Assembly: GCF_018129085.1 (NCBI RefSeq)
Contig: NZ_JAAGBB010000024.1
Location: 52,711-116,710 of the forward strand
DNA length: 64,000 nucleotides
Direction: 5' to 3'
Source of the DNA: Plastoroseomonas hellenica
GTDB lineage: Bacteria; Pseudomonadota; Alphaproteobacteria; Acetobacterales; Acetobacteraceae
Made by a program: the position numbers and the translations under genes. The notes under the pieces are model-generated. The model had not been told where the DNA came from. It worked only from the letters and a program-made list of their open reading frames with translations, and did not search any database. Each line of letters begins with the position of its first letter. Positions within the stretch are counted from its first letter, which is position 1. Shown in pieces: positions 42,185-50,995 of this stretch.

Positions 42185-45142
42185 TCAGTTGATGAAGATG
42201 TCGGTGCCGCCGCCGCTGAGCAGGATGTCGCTCCCGAGACCGCCGATCAGGACGTCGTCGCCAATGCCGCCATCGAGGACGTCATCGCCGGCCTGGCCAT
42301 CCAACACGTCGGCGCCGATGCCGCCGAGCAGCACATCCGCGCCGCCGCCGCCCAGCACAACGTCATCGCCATCGCCGCCGAGGACAACATCGGCACCGCC
42401 GCCGCCGAACATCAGGTCGTTCCCGGCGCCGCCATCGATCACCAGGCTCGGGCCGTTGGCGCCGAGGCCGGAGGCATCGATCACGTCTTCACCGCCGAGA
42501 CCGAGGATCTGGATGGTGTCGTTGAGGTCGAAATGCGCGATCACCACCTGCGTCGCCAACCCATCCACCACCAGGTCGCCATTCACCAGCGACAGGGTGA
42601 TGGCGTCGTCGCCATTGGTCGCATTGATCACGACGGTATCCCTCGCGCCATCCCCGACCGTGCTGCCGGGCGTGCCCGCGAGATCGATGGTGAGCTTCGC
42701 GAGGTCGGTGCCCGAGAGATCGCCGACTGTCACCGTGTCGGCGCCGCCGAGGGTCGCCACGCGCGTGGCCTCGACATCATTGAGATCCATCGTCACGGCA
42801 GCGATGTCGCGGAACAGCAGGACACGCCCGCCATTGGCGGAGAGATTGATGGTCTCGTTGACGTTGGCGCCGTTGAACACCAACGTGTCGAAGCCAGCCT
42901 GACCCTCGACCACGTCGTTGTCATCGCCCGGGTTCCAGACGAAGGTATCGTCGCCGGCCCCCATCAGGGCAATGTCGTTGCCATCGCCGCCCAGCACCAG
43001 ATCACCGCCGGCGCCGCCGAGGATGATGTCGTTCCCGGCGCCAGCCTCGACCACGAGGCGAATGGCCCCCGCCGCGACGCCGCTGGCGTCGATCACATCC
43101 GCCCCTGCTCCCGCCGCGATGACGAGCTGGTCATTCGCGCCCTCCGCCTCGGCCAGGATGGTCGTTGCGGCGAGGCCGGTCACACTGGCCTGGGTCCCGA
43201 GGGCGTCGACATCGATCTGGTCGATGCCGGCGGTACCGGAGACCGTCACTTTGTCCGCGGCGCCGTCGCCCGCAGCGCCGCCCAGCACACCCGCCAGCGC
43301 GATGCGCACCAGCTTCACATCCGTGCCGGACAGGTCGCCGACCTGGAACTGGTCCGCGCCGCCGAGCGCCGCGATGTCGATGCGCTCGACATCGTTGAGG
43401 TCCATCGTCACCGCGGCGACGTCGCGGAACAGGCGGGCGCGCTCGCCGACCGCCGAGATGCTCATGGTCTCGCCGATATTGGCGCCATTGAAGATCAGCC
43501 GGTCGAAGCCGGCCTGCCCCTCGACGACGTCGTTGTCGTCACCGGGGTTCCAGACGAAATCGTCGTCGCCGGCGCCGAGCAGCGCGATGTCATCGCCGTC
43601 GTCGCCGATCACCAGGTCGTTGCCATCGCCGCCAAGCAGCACGTCCGCGCCCTGCCCGCCGGTGATCGTGTCATTGCCGGCACCGCCGTCGATGGTGAGC
43701 TTGACGGAACCGGCCGGCAGCGTCGCCGCGCTGATCACATCGTTGCCCGCGCCCATGTTCAGCAGGAGCGCATCCGTACCGGCATCCACATTGAACAGGC
43801 TGACCGCCGCCGCGAGGCCGGTGACGATCAGGCTGGCGCCGGCCCCCACCACATCGACCGCGTCATTGCCGTTGGTCGCGGCGATCGTCACCTGATCCAC
43901 CTGGCCGTCCGCGGTGCTGCCGCCCAGCGTGCCCGCCAGATTGATGTTCACCTGGGTGACGTCGGTGCCGGAGAGGTCGCCGACCTGGAACTTGTCGGCA
44001 CCGCCCAAGGCCGCGATGTCGATGCGCTCGACGTCATCGAGGTCCATGGTGACCGCCGCGACGTCGCGGAACAGGCGCGCGCGCCCGCCATTGGCGGAGA
44101 TGTCCATGCTCTCGCCGATATTGGCACCGTTGAAGATCAGCCGGTCGACACCGTCCTGGCCTTCGACCACGTCATTGTCGTCGCCCGGATTCCAGACGAA
44201 GCCATCATCACCGGCGCCGAGCAGCGCGACGTCATTGCCATCGCCCCCGGTCACCAGGTCGTTGCCGTCGCCGCCGAGGAGCAGATCCGCGCCCCGGCTT
44301 CCGGTGATCGTGTCATTGCCGGTGCCACCATCGATGGTGAGCGTGGCGGAAGCCGCCGCGAGGGCGCTGGCATTCACCACGTCATCGCCACCATTGGCGT
44401 TGATCACCACTTTCTCCATGGTGCCGGCATCGATGCTGAAGGGCGCCGGATCCAGCCGGTCCGCCCGCAAGCGGGTGCCGTTGGTGGTCAGTGCGAAATT
44501 CTCTGCGCCATTGCCACCATTGACCTCCAGCGTGTCGGTCCCGCTGCCGCCTTCGGCGAGGTCGGTGTCGTCGCCGGGATTCCAGATGATGCGGTCATTG
44601 CCGGCTTCGCCGAACATCTGATCGTCGGCATCGCCGCCGGTCAGCACGTCGTCGCCGTCGCCACCGAAGAGGAAGTCGACGCCGCCCTTGCCGAGCAGCA
44701 CGTCATTGCCGGACTGCCCGAAGAGCTGGTCGCCGCCCGAACCGCCGGTGATCGTGTCATTGCCCGCGCCGCCGAACAGGTTGGCCCTTGGCAGCGCGCC
44801 ATTGCTCTCGTCCAGGGTGATGACATCATTGCCGCCCTGGCCGAAGACCTGGATCAGGCTGGTGTTCGCGACGGTCGGCGCCCCGGCGACCGGGACATTG
44901 GACAGGATCTGCCCCGCCGCATTGCGGCTGACGGTCACCGCATTGTCCTGGCTGTCGCCGAGCAGCGTCAGGATGCCGTTGGCGAAGCTGCCCGTGACAG
45001 CCCGGGTCACGATACCGCCGGGGGCGGCCGCGTCCGCGGCGACCGGGACAGTCGCAGCCTCGAAGAGCGGCATCGCCTCAGGGCCGTCGAGAGGACCGGC
45101 CGGCCGCATGCGCGCCTGCCGGGAAGAGGTGTCCGTTGCCAT
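42185..45142 (-). CDS. Large RTX (hemolysin-type calcium-binding) repeat protein, predicted type I secretion substrate
   Basis: About 985 residues from ATG 45142 (preceded by AGCGAAGG). Many GGxGxDxLx nonapeptides (GGAGNDTITGGSGGDQLFGQSGNDVLLG; GGAGNDLMFGGGGADVVLGGDGDDVVLGGGGADVLLG) form calcium-binding beta-rolls. Four similar modules contain NPGDDxDxxEGQ, with starts spaced about 205, 214 and 130 residues apart; three are nearly identical over RLIFNGANIGE...LFRDVAAVTMDL. The C-terminus, LSGGGTDIFIN, is a plausible type I signal, and no Sec signal is present. Probably an extracellular adhesin or surface layer-like protein. No catalytic domain seen. Confidence 0.88.
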   Translation of the reverse strand: MATDTSSRQARMRPAGPLDGPEAMPLFEAATVPVAADAAAPGGIVTRAVTGSFANGILTLLGDSQDNAVTVSRNAAGQILSNVPVAGAPTVANTSLIQVFGQGGNDVITLDESNGALPRANLFGGAGNDTITGGSGGDQLFGQSGNDVLLGKGGVDFLFGGDGDDVLTGGDADDQMFGEAGNDRIIWNPGDDTDLAEGGSGTDTLEVNGGNGAENFALTTNGTRLRADRLDPAPFSIDAGTMEKVVINANGGDDVVNASALAAASATLTIDGGTGNDTITGSRGADLLLGGDGNDLVTGGDGNDVALLGAGDDGFVWNPGDDNDVVEGQDGVDRLIFNGANIGESMDISANGGRARLFRDVAAVTMDLDDVERIDIAALGGADKFQVGDLSGTDVTQVNINLAGTLGGSTADGQVDQVTIAATNGNDAVDVVGAGASLIVTGLAAAVSLFNVDAGTDALLLNMGAGNDVISAATLPAGSVKLTIDGGAGNDTITGGQGADVLLGGDGNDLVIGDDGDDIALLGAGDDDFVWNPGDDNDVVEGQAGFDRLIFNGANIGETMSISAVGERARLFRDVAAVTMDLNDVERIDIAALGGADQFQVGDLSGTDVKLVRIALAGVLGGAAGDGAADKVTVSGTAGIDQIDVDALGTQASVTGLAATTILAEAEGANDQLVIAAGAGADVIDASGVAAGAIRLVVEAGAGNDIILGGAGGDLVLGGDGNDIALMGAGDDTFVWNPGDDNDVVEGQAGFDTLVFNGANVNETINLSANGGRVLLFRDIAAVTMDLNDVEATRVATLGGADTVTVGDLSGTDLAKLTIDLAGTPGSTVGDGARDTVVINATNGDDAITLSLVNGDLVVDGLATQVVIAHFDLNDTIQILGLGGEDVIDASGLGANGPSLVIDGGAGNDLMFGGGGADVVLGGDGDDVVLGGGGADVLLGGIGADVLDGQAGDDVLDGGIGDDVLIGGLGSDILLSGGGTDIFIN

Positions 45143-45275
45143 GGCTGGCATCCTTCGCTGTCGCCGCCCGGCTGGAACGCAGGGCGGCGGCACCATGGCG
45201 ACGGCGGCGGCCGGGACGATGTTCCGGGGGGAACAGCCCGCATGCGTCAGGGCATCGGCGCTGCCGCGCCGGCAG

Positions 45276-45851
45276 CTACCGGTCGGCGGGCGCCTGCCGC
45301 GCGCCGGCCTGAGCCAGCAGCGCCATCGCGGCATCCTTGGCGGCAAGCGCCATGGCGGGATCGCGACGCACCAGAAATGCGGCAATGGCGCCATCGACCA
45401 GCAGCGCAAGCTGCGTCGCCAGCCCATCGGGGTCCGCGATGCCGAGGCGGTCGAGCAGCCCGCGGAACCAGAGCCGGCGTGCTTCCTTGAACTCGATCGC
45501 GAGGTCACGCACCGCCGCGCTCTCCTCGCCGAGCTCGGCTACCGCGTTGACGAAGGCGCAGCCGCGGAACTCCGCCGTCCCGAAGCTGCGCCCCAGCCGG
45601 TCGAAGGTGCCGAGGATCTGCTCGAGCGGCGGCCGGTCGGAATCCGGCAGCGGCTGCAGGCGCCGCTCGAGATAGGCGAGCACCAGTGCGTCCTTCGACG
45701 GGAAGTGGTTGTAAAGCGTGCGCTTGCTGATCCCGATCTCCGCCGCGACGGTGTCGACGCCGACTGCGCGGATGCCGCGGCCATAGAACAGCCGGTCCGC
45801 GGTCTCGAGGATCCGCTGCTTCATCGGGAGCTTCGCCGAGGGCAGTTTCAT
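45276..45851 (-). CDS. TetR family transcriptional regulator
   Basis: 191 residues from ATG 45851. The helix-turn-helix is KQRILETADRLFYGRGIRAVGVDTVAAEIGISKRTLYNHFPSKDALVLAYLERRL. The ligand domain has FRGCAFVNAVAELG, typical of the AcrR-like group that controls transporters. It is divergent from the MFS gene, with two matching operators between them, so it likely represses that transporter. Ligand unknown. Confidence 0.9.
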   Translation of the reverse strand: MKLPSAKLPMKQRILETADRLFYGRGIRAVGVDTVAAEIGISKRTLYNHFPSKDALVLAYLERRLQPLPDSDRPPLEQILGTFDRLGRSFGTAEFRGCAFVNAVAELGEESAAVRDLAIEFKEARRLWFRGLLDRLGIADPDGLATQLALLVDGAIAAFLVRRDPAMALAAKDAAMALLAQAGARQAPADR

Positions 45852-45854
45852 TGA

Positions 45855-45870
45855 TACACCGATCTGTGTA
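45855..45870 (-). promoter_or_regulatory. Candidate TetR operator 1
   Basis: Minus strand TACACAGATCGGTGTA. It matches the plus-strand site at 45910-45925 at 13 of 16 positions (shared form ACACAGAyCGGTrTA), is palindromic in its outer bases and begins four bases before the regulator's start codon. Confidence 0.6.
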
Positions 45871-45909
45871 ATTAGTATTGACTCTATGGCCTTATGGAGA
45901 AAACATGCC

Positions 45910-45925
45910 AACACAGACCGGTATA
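45910..45925 (+). promoter_or_regulatory. Candidate TetR operator 2
   Basis: AACACAGACCGGTATA, second copy of the motif at 45855-45870, in opposite orientation and 40 bases before the MFS start codon at 45965. The core ACCGGT is palindromic. Confidence 0.6.
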
Positions 45926-45964
45926 AACAAGGGCCTTCACCCAAGCGGATAGGGAAGGATGCAC

Positions 45965-47209
45965 ATGAGCAAGTTGGCGGCCTTGCGGCCGGTGCTTCCC
46001 ATCCTGATCGGGGCGTCGCTGATGCTGAGCATCGGCATGGGGCTGCGGCAGAGCCTCGGCATCTTCGTGCAGCCGCTGACCCGCGACATCGGCATCAGCA
46101 TCGCCGATTTCACGCTGGCGATCGCCGTGCAGAACCTCGCCTGGGGCTTCCTGCAGCCGGTCGCGGGTGCGCTGGTGGTGCGCCTCGGCTTCCGGCCGGT
46201 CATGGTCTTTGGTGCCGCCGCGCATGCGGCGGGCCTCCTGCTGCTGGCAGGCGCGCAGGGCCAGGTCAGCGTGGTGCTGGGTGCCGGCCTGCTGATCGGC
46301 CTGTCGCTGGCCTGCTCGGCGATCGCCATCGCGCTCGCGGTCGGCACGCGGGTGGTGCCGGCGGCGCTGCGCAGCACGACGCTCGGCATCATCTCCGCCG
46401 TCGGCTCGCTCGGATCGCTGCTCGCGGCGCCACTCGGCCAGATCCTGGCCGAGGATCATGGCTGGCGTGCCGGCATCCTCGGCTTCGCGGCCCTTGCCAT
46501 GCTGATGCTGCCGGCGGCCTGGGTGGCCGGCGGCGCCGATCGGGTGCCGATACCGGAAGCCGGGCGCGGCGAGGCGATCCCGGCTGCCGCATCGGGCGGC
46601 GCGGCGGCAGCAGCGCGGATCGCGCTCGGCACGCCGGCCTTCGTCGTGATGACGACGGCCTATTTCGTCTGCGGCATGCAGCTCATCTTCCTGACCACGC
46701 ATCTGCCGAGCTACCTGACCATCTGCGGCATGGACCCGATGCTGAGCGCCGAGGCGCTCGGCGTGATCGGCGGCTTCAACGTGCTCGGCAGCCTGTTCTT
46801 CGGCTGGGCCGGCGGGCGCTGGAACAAGCAGGCGCTGCTCGGCCTGATCTACCTGCTGCGCTCGCTGGCGCTCGGCGCCTATTTCGCCTGGCCGCCGAGC
46901 GAGGCGAGCACGCTAGTCTTCGCGGCGGTGATGGGCTTCCTCTGGCTCGGCGTCGGGCCGCTGGTCGCGGGATCGGTCGCCGAGATGTTCGGGCTGCGCT
47001 GGCAGGCGATGATCAGCGGCATCGCCTTCATGTCGCATCAACTCGGCAGCTTCCTCGGCGCCTATGGCGGCGGGCTGATCTTCGACGCGCTCGGCTCCTA
47101 TGACCTCGCCTGGCGCGCTGGCGTCGGGCTCGGCCTGCTCGCCGGCGTGGTGCAGATCGGCTTCGCGCTCGGCCGCCCGCGCGGGCCGTCGCTCGCGACG
47201 GCGGGTTGA
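45965..47209 (+). CDS. MFS transporter
   Basis: 414 residues, from ATG 45965 with GGGAAGG six bases before it (an ATG at 45959 has no ribosome site spacing). Twelve helices are expected: SLMLSIGMGLRQSLGIFVQPLTRDIGISIADFTLAIAVQNLAWGFLQPVAGALVVRLGFRPVMV carries the loop 2-3 motif. The pattern RQSLGIFVQPLTRDIG is like the monocarboxylate/oxalate-type MFS subgroup. Probably an exporter or small organic-acid transporter under TetR control. Substrate unknown. Confidence 0.88.
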   Translation: MSKLAALRPVLPILIGASLMLSIGMGLRQSLGIFVQPLTRDIGISIADFTLAIAVQNLAWGFLQPVAGALVVRLGFRPVMVFGAAAHAAGLLLLAGAQGQVSVVLGAGLLIGLSLACSAIAIALAVGTRVVPAALRSTTLGIISAVGSLGSLLAAPLGQILAEDHGWRAGILGFAALAMLMLPAAWVAGGADRVPIPEAGRGEAIPAAASGGAAAAARIALGTPAFVVMTTAYFVCGMQLIFLTTHLPSYLTICGMDPMLSAEALGVIGGFNVLGSLFFGWAGGRWNKQALLGLIYLLRSLALGAYFAWPPSEASTLVFAAVMGFLWLGVGPLVAGSVAEMFGLRWQAMISGIAFMSHQLGSFLGAYGGGLIFDALGSYDLAWRAGVGLGLLAGVVQIGFALGRPRGPSLATAG

Positions 47210-47217
47210 ATGCGCAT

Positions 47218-47245
47218 CCCGTTCGGGCGATGCCACCCGAACGGG
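47218..47245. terminator. Bidirectional hairpin terminator between MFS and acyl-CoA dehydrogenase genes
   Basis: Perfect 10-base stem CCCGTTCGGG / CCCGAACGGG with an eight-base loop, lying between two convergent stops (47209 and 47253). No long T-run follows, as is common in very GC-rich genomes. Confidence 0.7.
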
Positions 47246-47252
47246 AGCTCCC

Positions 47253-48407
47253 TTAGAAGATCTGCGATACCGGCAAGCCGAGCGCCATCGCACCGGCATA
47301 GCGGGCCTGGGGACCCGCCTGCAGTGGATGGAAGCGCGCGCCCTGGATGTCGCGGAACAGCCGCTCGAGCCCATGCTTCCGCTGGAAGCCCGCGCCTCCC
47401 GCGAGTTCCATCGCCAGCTCGACGGTCCGGATCGCATGCTCCGCCAGCAGGGCGCGCCCGGTCATCACGTCGTTGACGCTCTCCGCCGAGGGCGCGTTAC
47501 GCTCGACCGTGTCGATCATCCAGCCATGGGCCAGCCGCGCCGCCCGCAGCGCCGTCTCCATCCGGCCGGCACAATGGAGCAGGTCTTCGCTGGGCGGCTT
47601 CTGCGTGGCGATCCCGATCGCGATGTCCCGCGCATGTTCGGCGACGCCGAGATAGGCGGCGTAGATCAAGGGAAAGGCGATGGTGGCGATGATCTGGAAC
47701 ACCGGATGCCATTCGCCCGCCTTGCGCTGGAAGGCGACCTGCGCGTCCGGCACGAAGAGCCCGTCGATGACGATGTCGTTCGATCCCGTGCCGCGCATGC
47801 CGAGCGCGCGCCAGTTGTCCAGGACCGTGACCTCCGGCGCCTTCATGGGCACTGCGAAGTGGATGACCTTGTCATCGGCGCCGTCGCGCAGGATCGCGCC
47901 GGTGACCAGCAGGTCGCCGGCCGGCGAGCCGGAGGAGAAGACCTTCCTGCCGGAGATGCGATAGCCGCCTTCGACCTTCACCGCCTCGCCCGATCCGCCG
48001 ATCCAGTCGGAGCCGCCGCTGGAGAGCAGGATGATGCGGTCCTTGGCGACGCGGCGCAGCAGCGGCTCGACGGCCGCCACATTCTGGTGACGCCAGCGCC
48101 AGGCCGGGATCGCGACCTGGTGGGTGTGCATGGAGAAAGCGAGCGCCGTCGAGCTGCAGCCATGCGCCAGCAGGCGCAGCATCTCCGCCAGATCCCGCAC
48201 CCCGGCGCCCATGCCGCCGAGCTCCTGCGGCACCCCGGCTTCGATCAGCCCGGCCTCTTTCAGCAGGGCGTAGTTGTCGGCGACGAAGCCGTCGGCCGCG
48301 TCGAATTCCGCCGCCCGGTCCGCCAGCATCGGCACAAGCCGGCCCACCCTGTCGGCAAGGATTTCGGCGCTGCTCTCGATAGTCCCGGTCATTTCCGCGG
48401 CGCTCAT
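47253..48407 (-). CDS. Acyl-CoA dehydrogenase family flavoprotein
   Basis: 384 residues from ATG 48407 with AAGGGAGA upstream. LLKEAGLIEAGVPQELGGMGAGVRDLAEMLRLLAHGCSSTALAFSMHTHQ, GGYRISGRKVFSSGSPAGDLLVTGA and GSNDIVIDGLFVPDAQV are the FAD-binding parts, with RTVELAMELAGGAGFQRKHGLERLFRDIQGARFHPL at the C-terminus. The usual catalytic Glu position is not obvious from sequence alone. The family also includes flavin-dependent monooxygenases (DszC/HpaB-like), so oxidation of an acyl-CoA is likely but not sure. Divergent from the HxlR regulator gene. Confidence 0.85.
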   Translation of the reverse strand: MSAAEMTGTIESSAEILADRVGRLVPMLADRAAEFDAADGFVADNYALLKEAGLIEAGVPQELGGMGAGVRDLAEMLRLLAHGCSSTALAFSMHTHQVAIPAWRWRHQNVAAVEPLLRRVAKDRIILLSSGGSDWIGGSGEAVKVEGGYRISGRKVFSSGSPAGDLLVTGAILRDGADDKVIHFAVPMKAPEVTVLDNWRALGMRGTGSNDIVIDGLFVPDAQVAFQRKAGEWHPVFQIIATIAFPLIYAAYLGVAEHARDIAIGIATQKPPSEDLLHCAGRMETALRAARLAHGWMIDTVERNAPSAESVNDVMTGRALLAEHAIRTVELAMELAGGAGFQRKHGLERLFRDIQGARFHPLQAGPQARYAGAMALGLPVSQIF

Positions 48408-48550
48408 GGTCGTCTCCCTTTTTGGTCTGGCCTTGGGGGACCGTGGCAAGTGCTTTCGGGCGCAACCAGTGCAGGAACTGTATCGATATGACCCCTGTCC
48501 CGGCCCGCTTGGCGCTATGATGCGGAGGGCGTCCGGCGACGGAGGGGTCC

Positions 48551-49267
48551 ATGGGCGATCAAGGCAGCTACGGCCAGTTCTGTCCGGTGGCGATGACCTC
48601 GGAAATCCTGTGCTCGCGCTGGACGGTGCTGCTGATCCGCGAGCTTCTCTGCGGCACGACCCGCTTCAATGACCTGCGCCGCGGCGTCCCCCGGATGTCG
48701 CCGACGCTGCTGTCGAAGCGGCTCAAGGAGCTGGAGCGCGCCGGCGTCATCGTCGCGCGGCCGGACGGCCGGGGGTTGACCGAATACCGCCTGTCCCAGG
48801 CGGGGGAGGATCTGCGCCCGATCGTGCTCGGCATGGGCCAGTGGGGCCAGCGCTGGGTGGAATCCGAATTGTCCCTGAAGAACCTCGATCCTTCGCTGCT
48901 GATGTGGGACATGCGCCGGAACCTCGATCCGAAGCCGCTGCCGGAGAAGCGCTGCACGATACAGTTTCAGTACCCCGAGCTTTCCGAAGCCCGGCGCAAA
49001 TGGTGGCTGGTGGTGGATCGCGGCACCGTCGATCTCTGCAGCTTCGATCCGGGCTTCGAGGTCGACCTGTTCGTGACCGGCTCGCTCCGGAGCATGACGG
49101 CGATCTGGATGGGGATCTCGGCGGTCCCGCGGGAGGTCGCGGCAGGGCGCCTCGAGCTACTCGGCGACATCCAGCTCGCGAAGACCATGCAGCAATGGCT
49201 CGGCCTCAGCCCCTTCGCCGCCGAGCCACGGATGCGCCCGTCTCCAAGCGAGCATGCTCCAGCGTAG
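48551..49267 (+). CDS. HxlR-type winged-helix regulator with C-terminal sterol-carrier-like domain
   Basis: 238 residues. The HxlR domain is CPVAMTSEILCSRWTVLLIRELLCGTTRFNDLRRGVPRMSPTLLSKRLKELERAGVIVARPDGRGLTEYRLSQAGEDL. Residues 105-225 (CTIQFQYPELSEARRKWWLVVDRGTVDLCSFDPGFEVDLFVTGSLRSMTAIWMG) have an SCP2-like pattern found in a subset of HxlR proteins, perhaps binding a lipid-like ligand. Divergent from the acyl-CoA dehydrogenase gene, which it probably controls. Confidence 0.85.
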   Translation: MGDQGSYGQFCPVAMTSEILCSRWTVLLIRELLCGTTRFNDLRRGVPRMSPTLLSKRLKELERAGVIVARPDGRGLTEYRLSQAGEDLRPIVLGMGQWGQRWVESELSLKNLDPSLLMWDMRRNLDPKPLPEKRCTIQFQYPELSEARRKWWLVVDRGTVDLCSFDPGFEVDLFVTGSLRSMTAIWMGISAVPREVAAGRLELLGDIQLAKTMQQWLGLSPFAAEPRMRPSPSEHAPA

Positions 49268-49441
49268 CTGCCGCGGCCCGGCGACGCCGTTCGGCAGCTA
49301 TCTGGTCTTCGATCTGACAGCCGGACGCGTCGTCGCCGTGAGGATCGCCACGGTTCGCGACGTTGCAGCAGCTTGGGCCGTCGCCGAAAACGCAGGGGCA
49401 GCCGCGAGAGCTGATCGCACCCGGGCGCCTCCTCCACGTGA

Positions 49442-49702
49442 TCAGGCCTTCCCGGGACCCGCCCGCCGTTTGCGCCCGGTCGCCTGGGCCGCGCCTGCCG
49501 CCGGCCCCTGCCGCACCTGACCGGCGGCGGATGTCGCCTGTGGCTGGCGGGCCATCTCCTGGGCGAACCACAGCACCATCTTCCGCCCCTGCGGGTCGAG
49601 CCTGCGCCAGAGGCGCCGCAATTCCTCCCAGGCGGCGTCGCGCGGCCTGCGGTCGGCGCGCGATGCAGGCTGATCGGCTGCTGTCCGTCGACGTATCGGC
49701 AC
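49442..49702 (-). CDS. Small hypothetical protein, 86 residues
   Basis: GTG start at 49702. WEELRRLWRRLDPQGRKMVLWFAQEMARQPQ is a plausible amphipathic two-helix core, while the C-terminus is basic and Pro/Ala-rich. Not recognised as a known family; the helical core argues it is real but evidence is limited. It sits in a gene-poor stretch. Confidence 0.4.
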   Translation of the reverse strand: MPIRRRTAADQPASRADRRPRDAAWEELRRLWRRLDPQGRKMVLWFAQEMARQPQATSAAGQVRQGPAAGAAQATGRKRRAGPGKA

Positions 49703-50059
49703 TTACCGTCGCCCACCCCTGCGGTGCTGAGACAGAGGGACTTCCGGCACCGCCGCGCCGGCGCAAGCCACGCAGATCAATAGCGGCGACACTCGCCAAC
49801 TCCGGCGGACGAAGAAAATCGGTATACGATTCCTGGTTGGCGGACAATACGTCTCCAACCGCGCGAATCCCTGGCTCAGGGCGCGGCAGACGTGATTTCC
49901 GCGGCATGAATCCCCTCTCGGGCAATGATCCAGTGCCGGTTGGCAGCCGGCAGGTGCAATGGGCGGCCGCTTGCCTCCGGTGCGGGAATGGTGTCAGCCA
50001 AAGGCCGCACGACTCTACTTATGGTAGAGTGGATTTATTTTATGCGCCCCATTTCGCCA
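49703..50059. other. Gene-poor stretch
   Basis: About 357 bases without a convincing gene. A notable A/T-rich patch at about 50010-50045 (TAGAGTGGATTTATTTTATG) lies just past the end of the XRE-like gene at 50060 and might be a promoter or terminator region. Confidence 0.4.
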
Positions 50060-50356
50060 TCAATCCATATCACGACAGGCTTCTTCATTGGTCGGTGGCG
50101 GGCACTCCTGCATTTCCGCGTCCCGCCTGACGGCCCTTGCACGGCCATTGCGCAGCATCCCGAGAATGACGTGCATCTCGCCGCTCACATGGACCTCGCC
50201 GGTGGCCATTCGCCGCAGGCGGCGCTTGATGTTCGATGCCGGCCGGCAGTCGCCATTGCGGATCATGAATTTGGCAAAGCCGCCGATCGTGAAGCCAAGT
50301 TCCGCGAGTGTGGTCCTGAACATTGCGGCGCCTGCGGAATCGAATGGTTCGACCAT
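50060..50356 (-). CDS. Small helix-turn-helix (XRE-like) protein
   Basis: 98 residues. FRTTLAELGFTIGGFAKFMIRNGDCRPASNIKRRLRRMATGEVHVSGEMHVILGML matches small Cro/C1-type proteins in which a regular motif (FAKFM / IKRRLRRMATGE) forms the recognition region. An alternative start is ATG 50323. Possibly a plasmid- or phage-derived regulator. Nothing adjacent is recognisable as its target. Confidence 0.55.
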   Translation of the reverse strand: MVEPFDSAGAAMFRTTLAELGFTIGGFAKFMIRNGDCRPASNIKRRLRRMATGEVHVSGEMHVILGMLRNGRARAVRRDAEMQECPPPTNEEACRDMD

Positions 50357-50664
50357 CGCGACGCTCCCGAATGAATCGCCCTCTGATTGATGCAGTCTCC
50401 TGGAATCTCTACTGTCTCGCAGTGATGGAAATCACTCCGCCCAACGCTTCGCGCACACGTGTCGTCCGCTACCGGCAGCGCCAGTGACGCTCCATCGCCG
50501 ACAGCGCCCGCCGGGCGGCGCCGGCCGACATCATGGATGTCGGCGTCGCCCGCGCTTGCCTGACCTCACGTCGTGTCAGTCGGCCGACCGGCGGCACGCT
50601 CCGTGTGGCGGCCGGGCCCTACGAAAACCCGACATCCTGCGGCGGCCACGCGATCGGGATCTGT
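50357..50664. other. Gene-poor stretch upstream of the XRE-like gene
   Basis: About 308 bases without a recognisable gene. It contains the upstream region of the XRE-like gene and the downstream region of the amphi-Trp gene, both leftward. Confidence 0.35.
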
Positions 50665-50889
50665 TCAGGCTTCCCGGCTCCGCCAGCTCACCTGGAACTC
50701 GATCTCCTCACGCCCTTCGTCGCGTTCATGCTCGATCGAGACCACCGCGCGCGCCGGCACGTAGATCCTCTCGCCGGCGATCTGAATCTCGAAGGGCTCG
50801 TCCGCCTCGAGCGCATCGGCGAGACGGCGCAGCTTCGCGATGAAGTCAGGCAGCGGATAGATCTTGTCGATATCGCGATCGGGCTTCAT
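50665..50889 (-). CDS. Amphi-Trp domain-containing protein
   Basis: 74 residues from ATG 50889: MKPDRDIDKIYPLPDFIAKLRRLADALEADEPFEIQIAGERIYVPARAVVSIEHERDEGREEIEFQVSW. The FEIQIAGERIYVPA and EIEFQVSW segments match the short amphi-Trp family. Function unknown; probably a small beta-sheet protein. Lies downstream of zwf copy 2 on the same strand. Confidence 0.75.
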   Translation of the reverse strand: MKPDRDIDKIYPLPDFIAKLRRLADALEADEPFEIQIAGERIYVPARAVVSIEHERDEGREEIEFQVSWRSREA

Positions 50890-50995
50890 GGCGCGCTCCC
50901 CAGCCGGTGACCCGCGACGGGTACCGCATGGCAAGGGTCAGTGGGATGACAATGGCAGAACGATCGCGTGGCCATCCGGAGCCGCCGGGCGGCCC

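Noticed and set aside
41195..45490. A plus-strand open frame of about 1,430 codons across the RTX gene
   Set aside because: It mirrors the periodic GGxGxD codons on the opposite strand. The minus strand encodes recognisable calcium-binding repeats; the plus product does not.
49206..49925. Minus-strand frame of 239 codons in the gene-poor region
   Set aside because: Low-complexity, no conserved segments, overlaps the HxlR gene end. Only the 86-residue frame at 49442-49702 has a plausible helical core.
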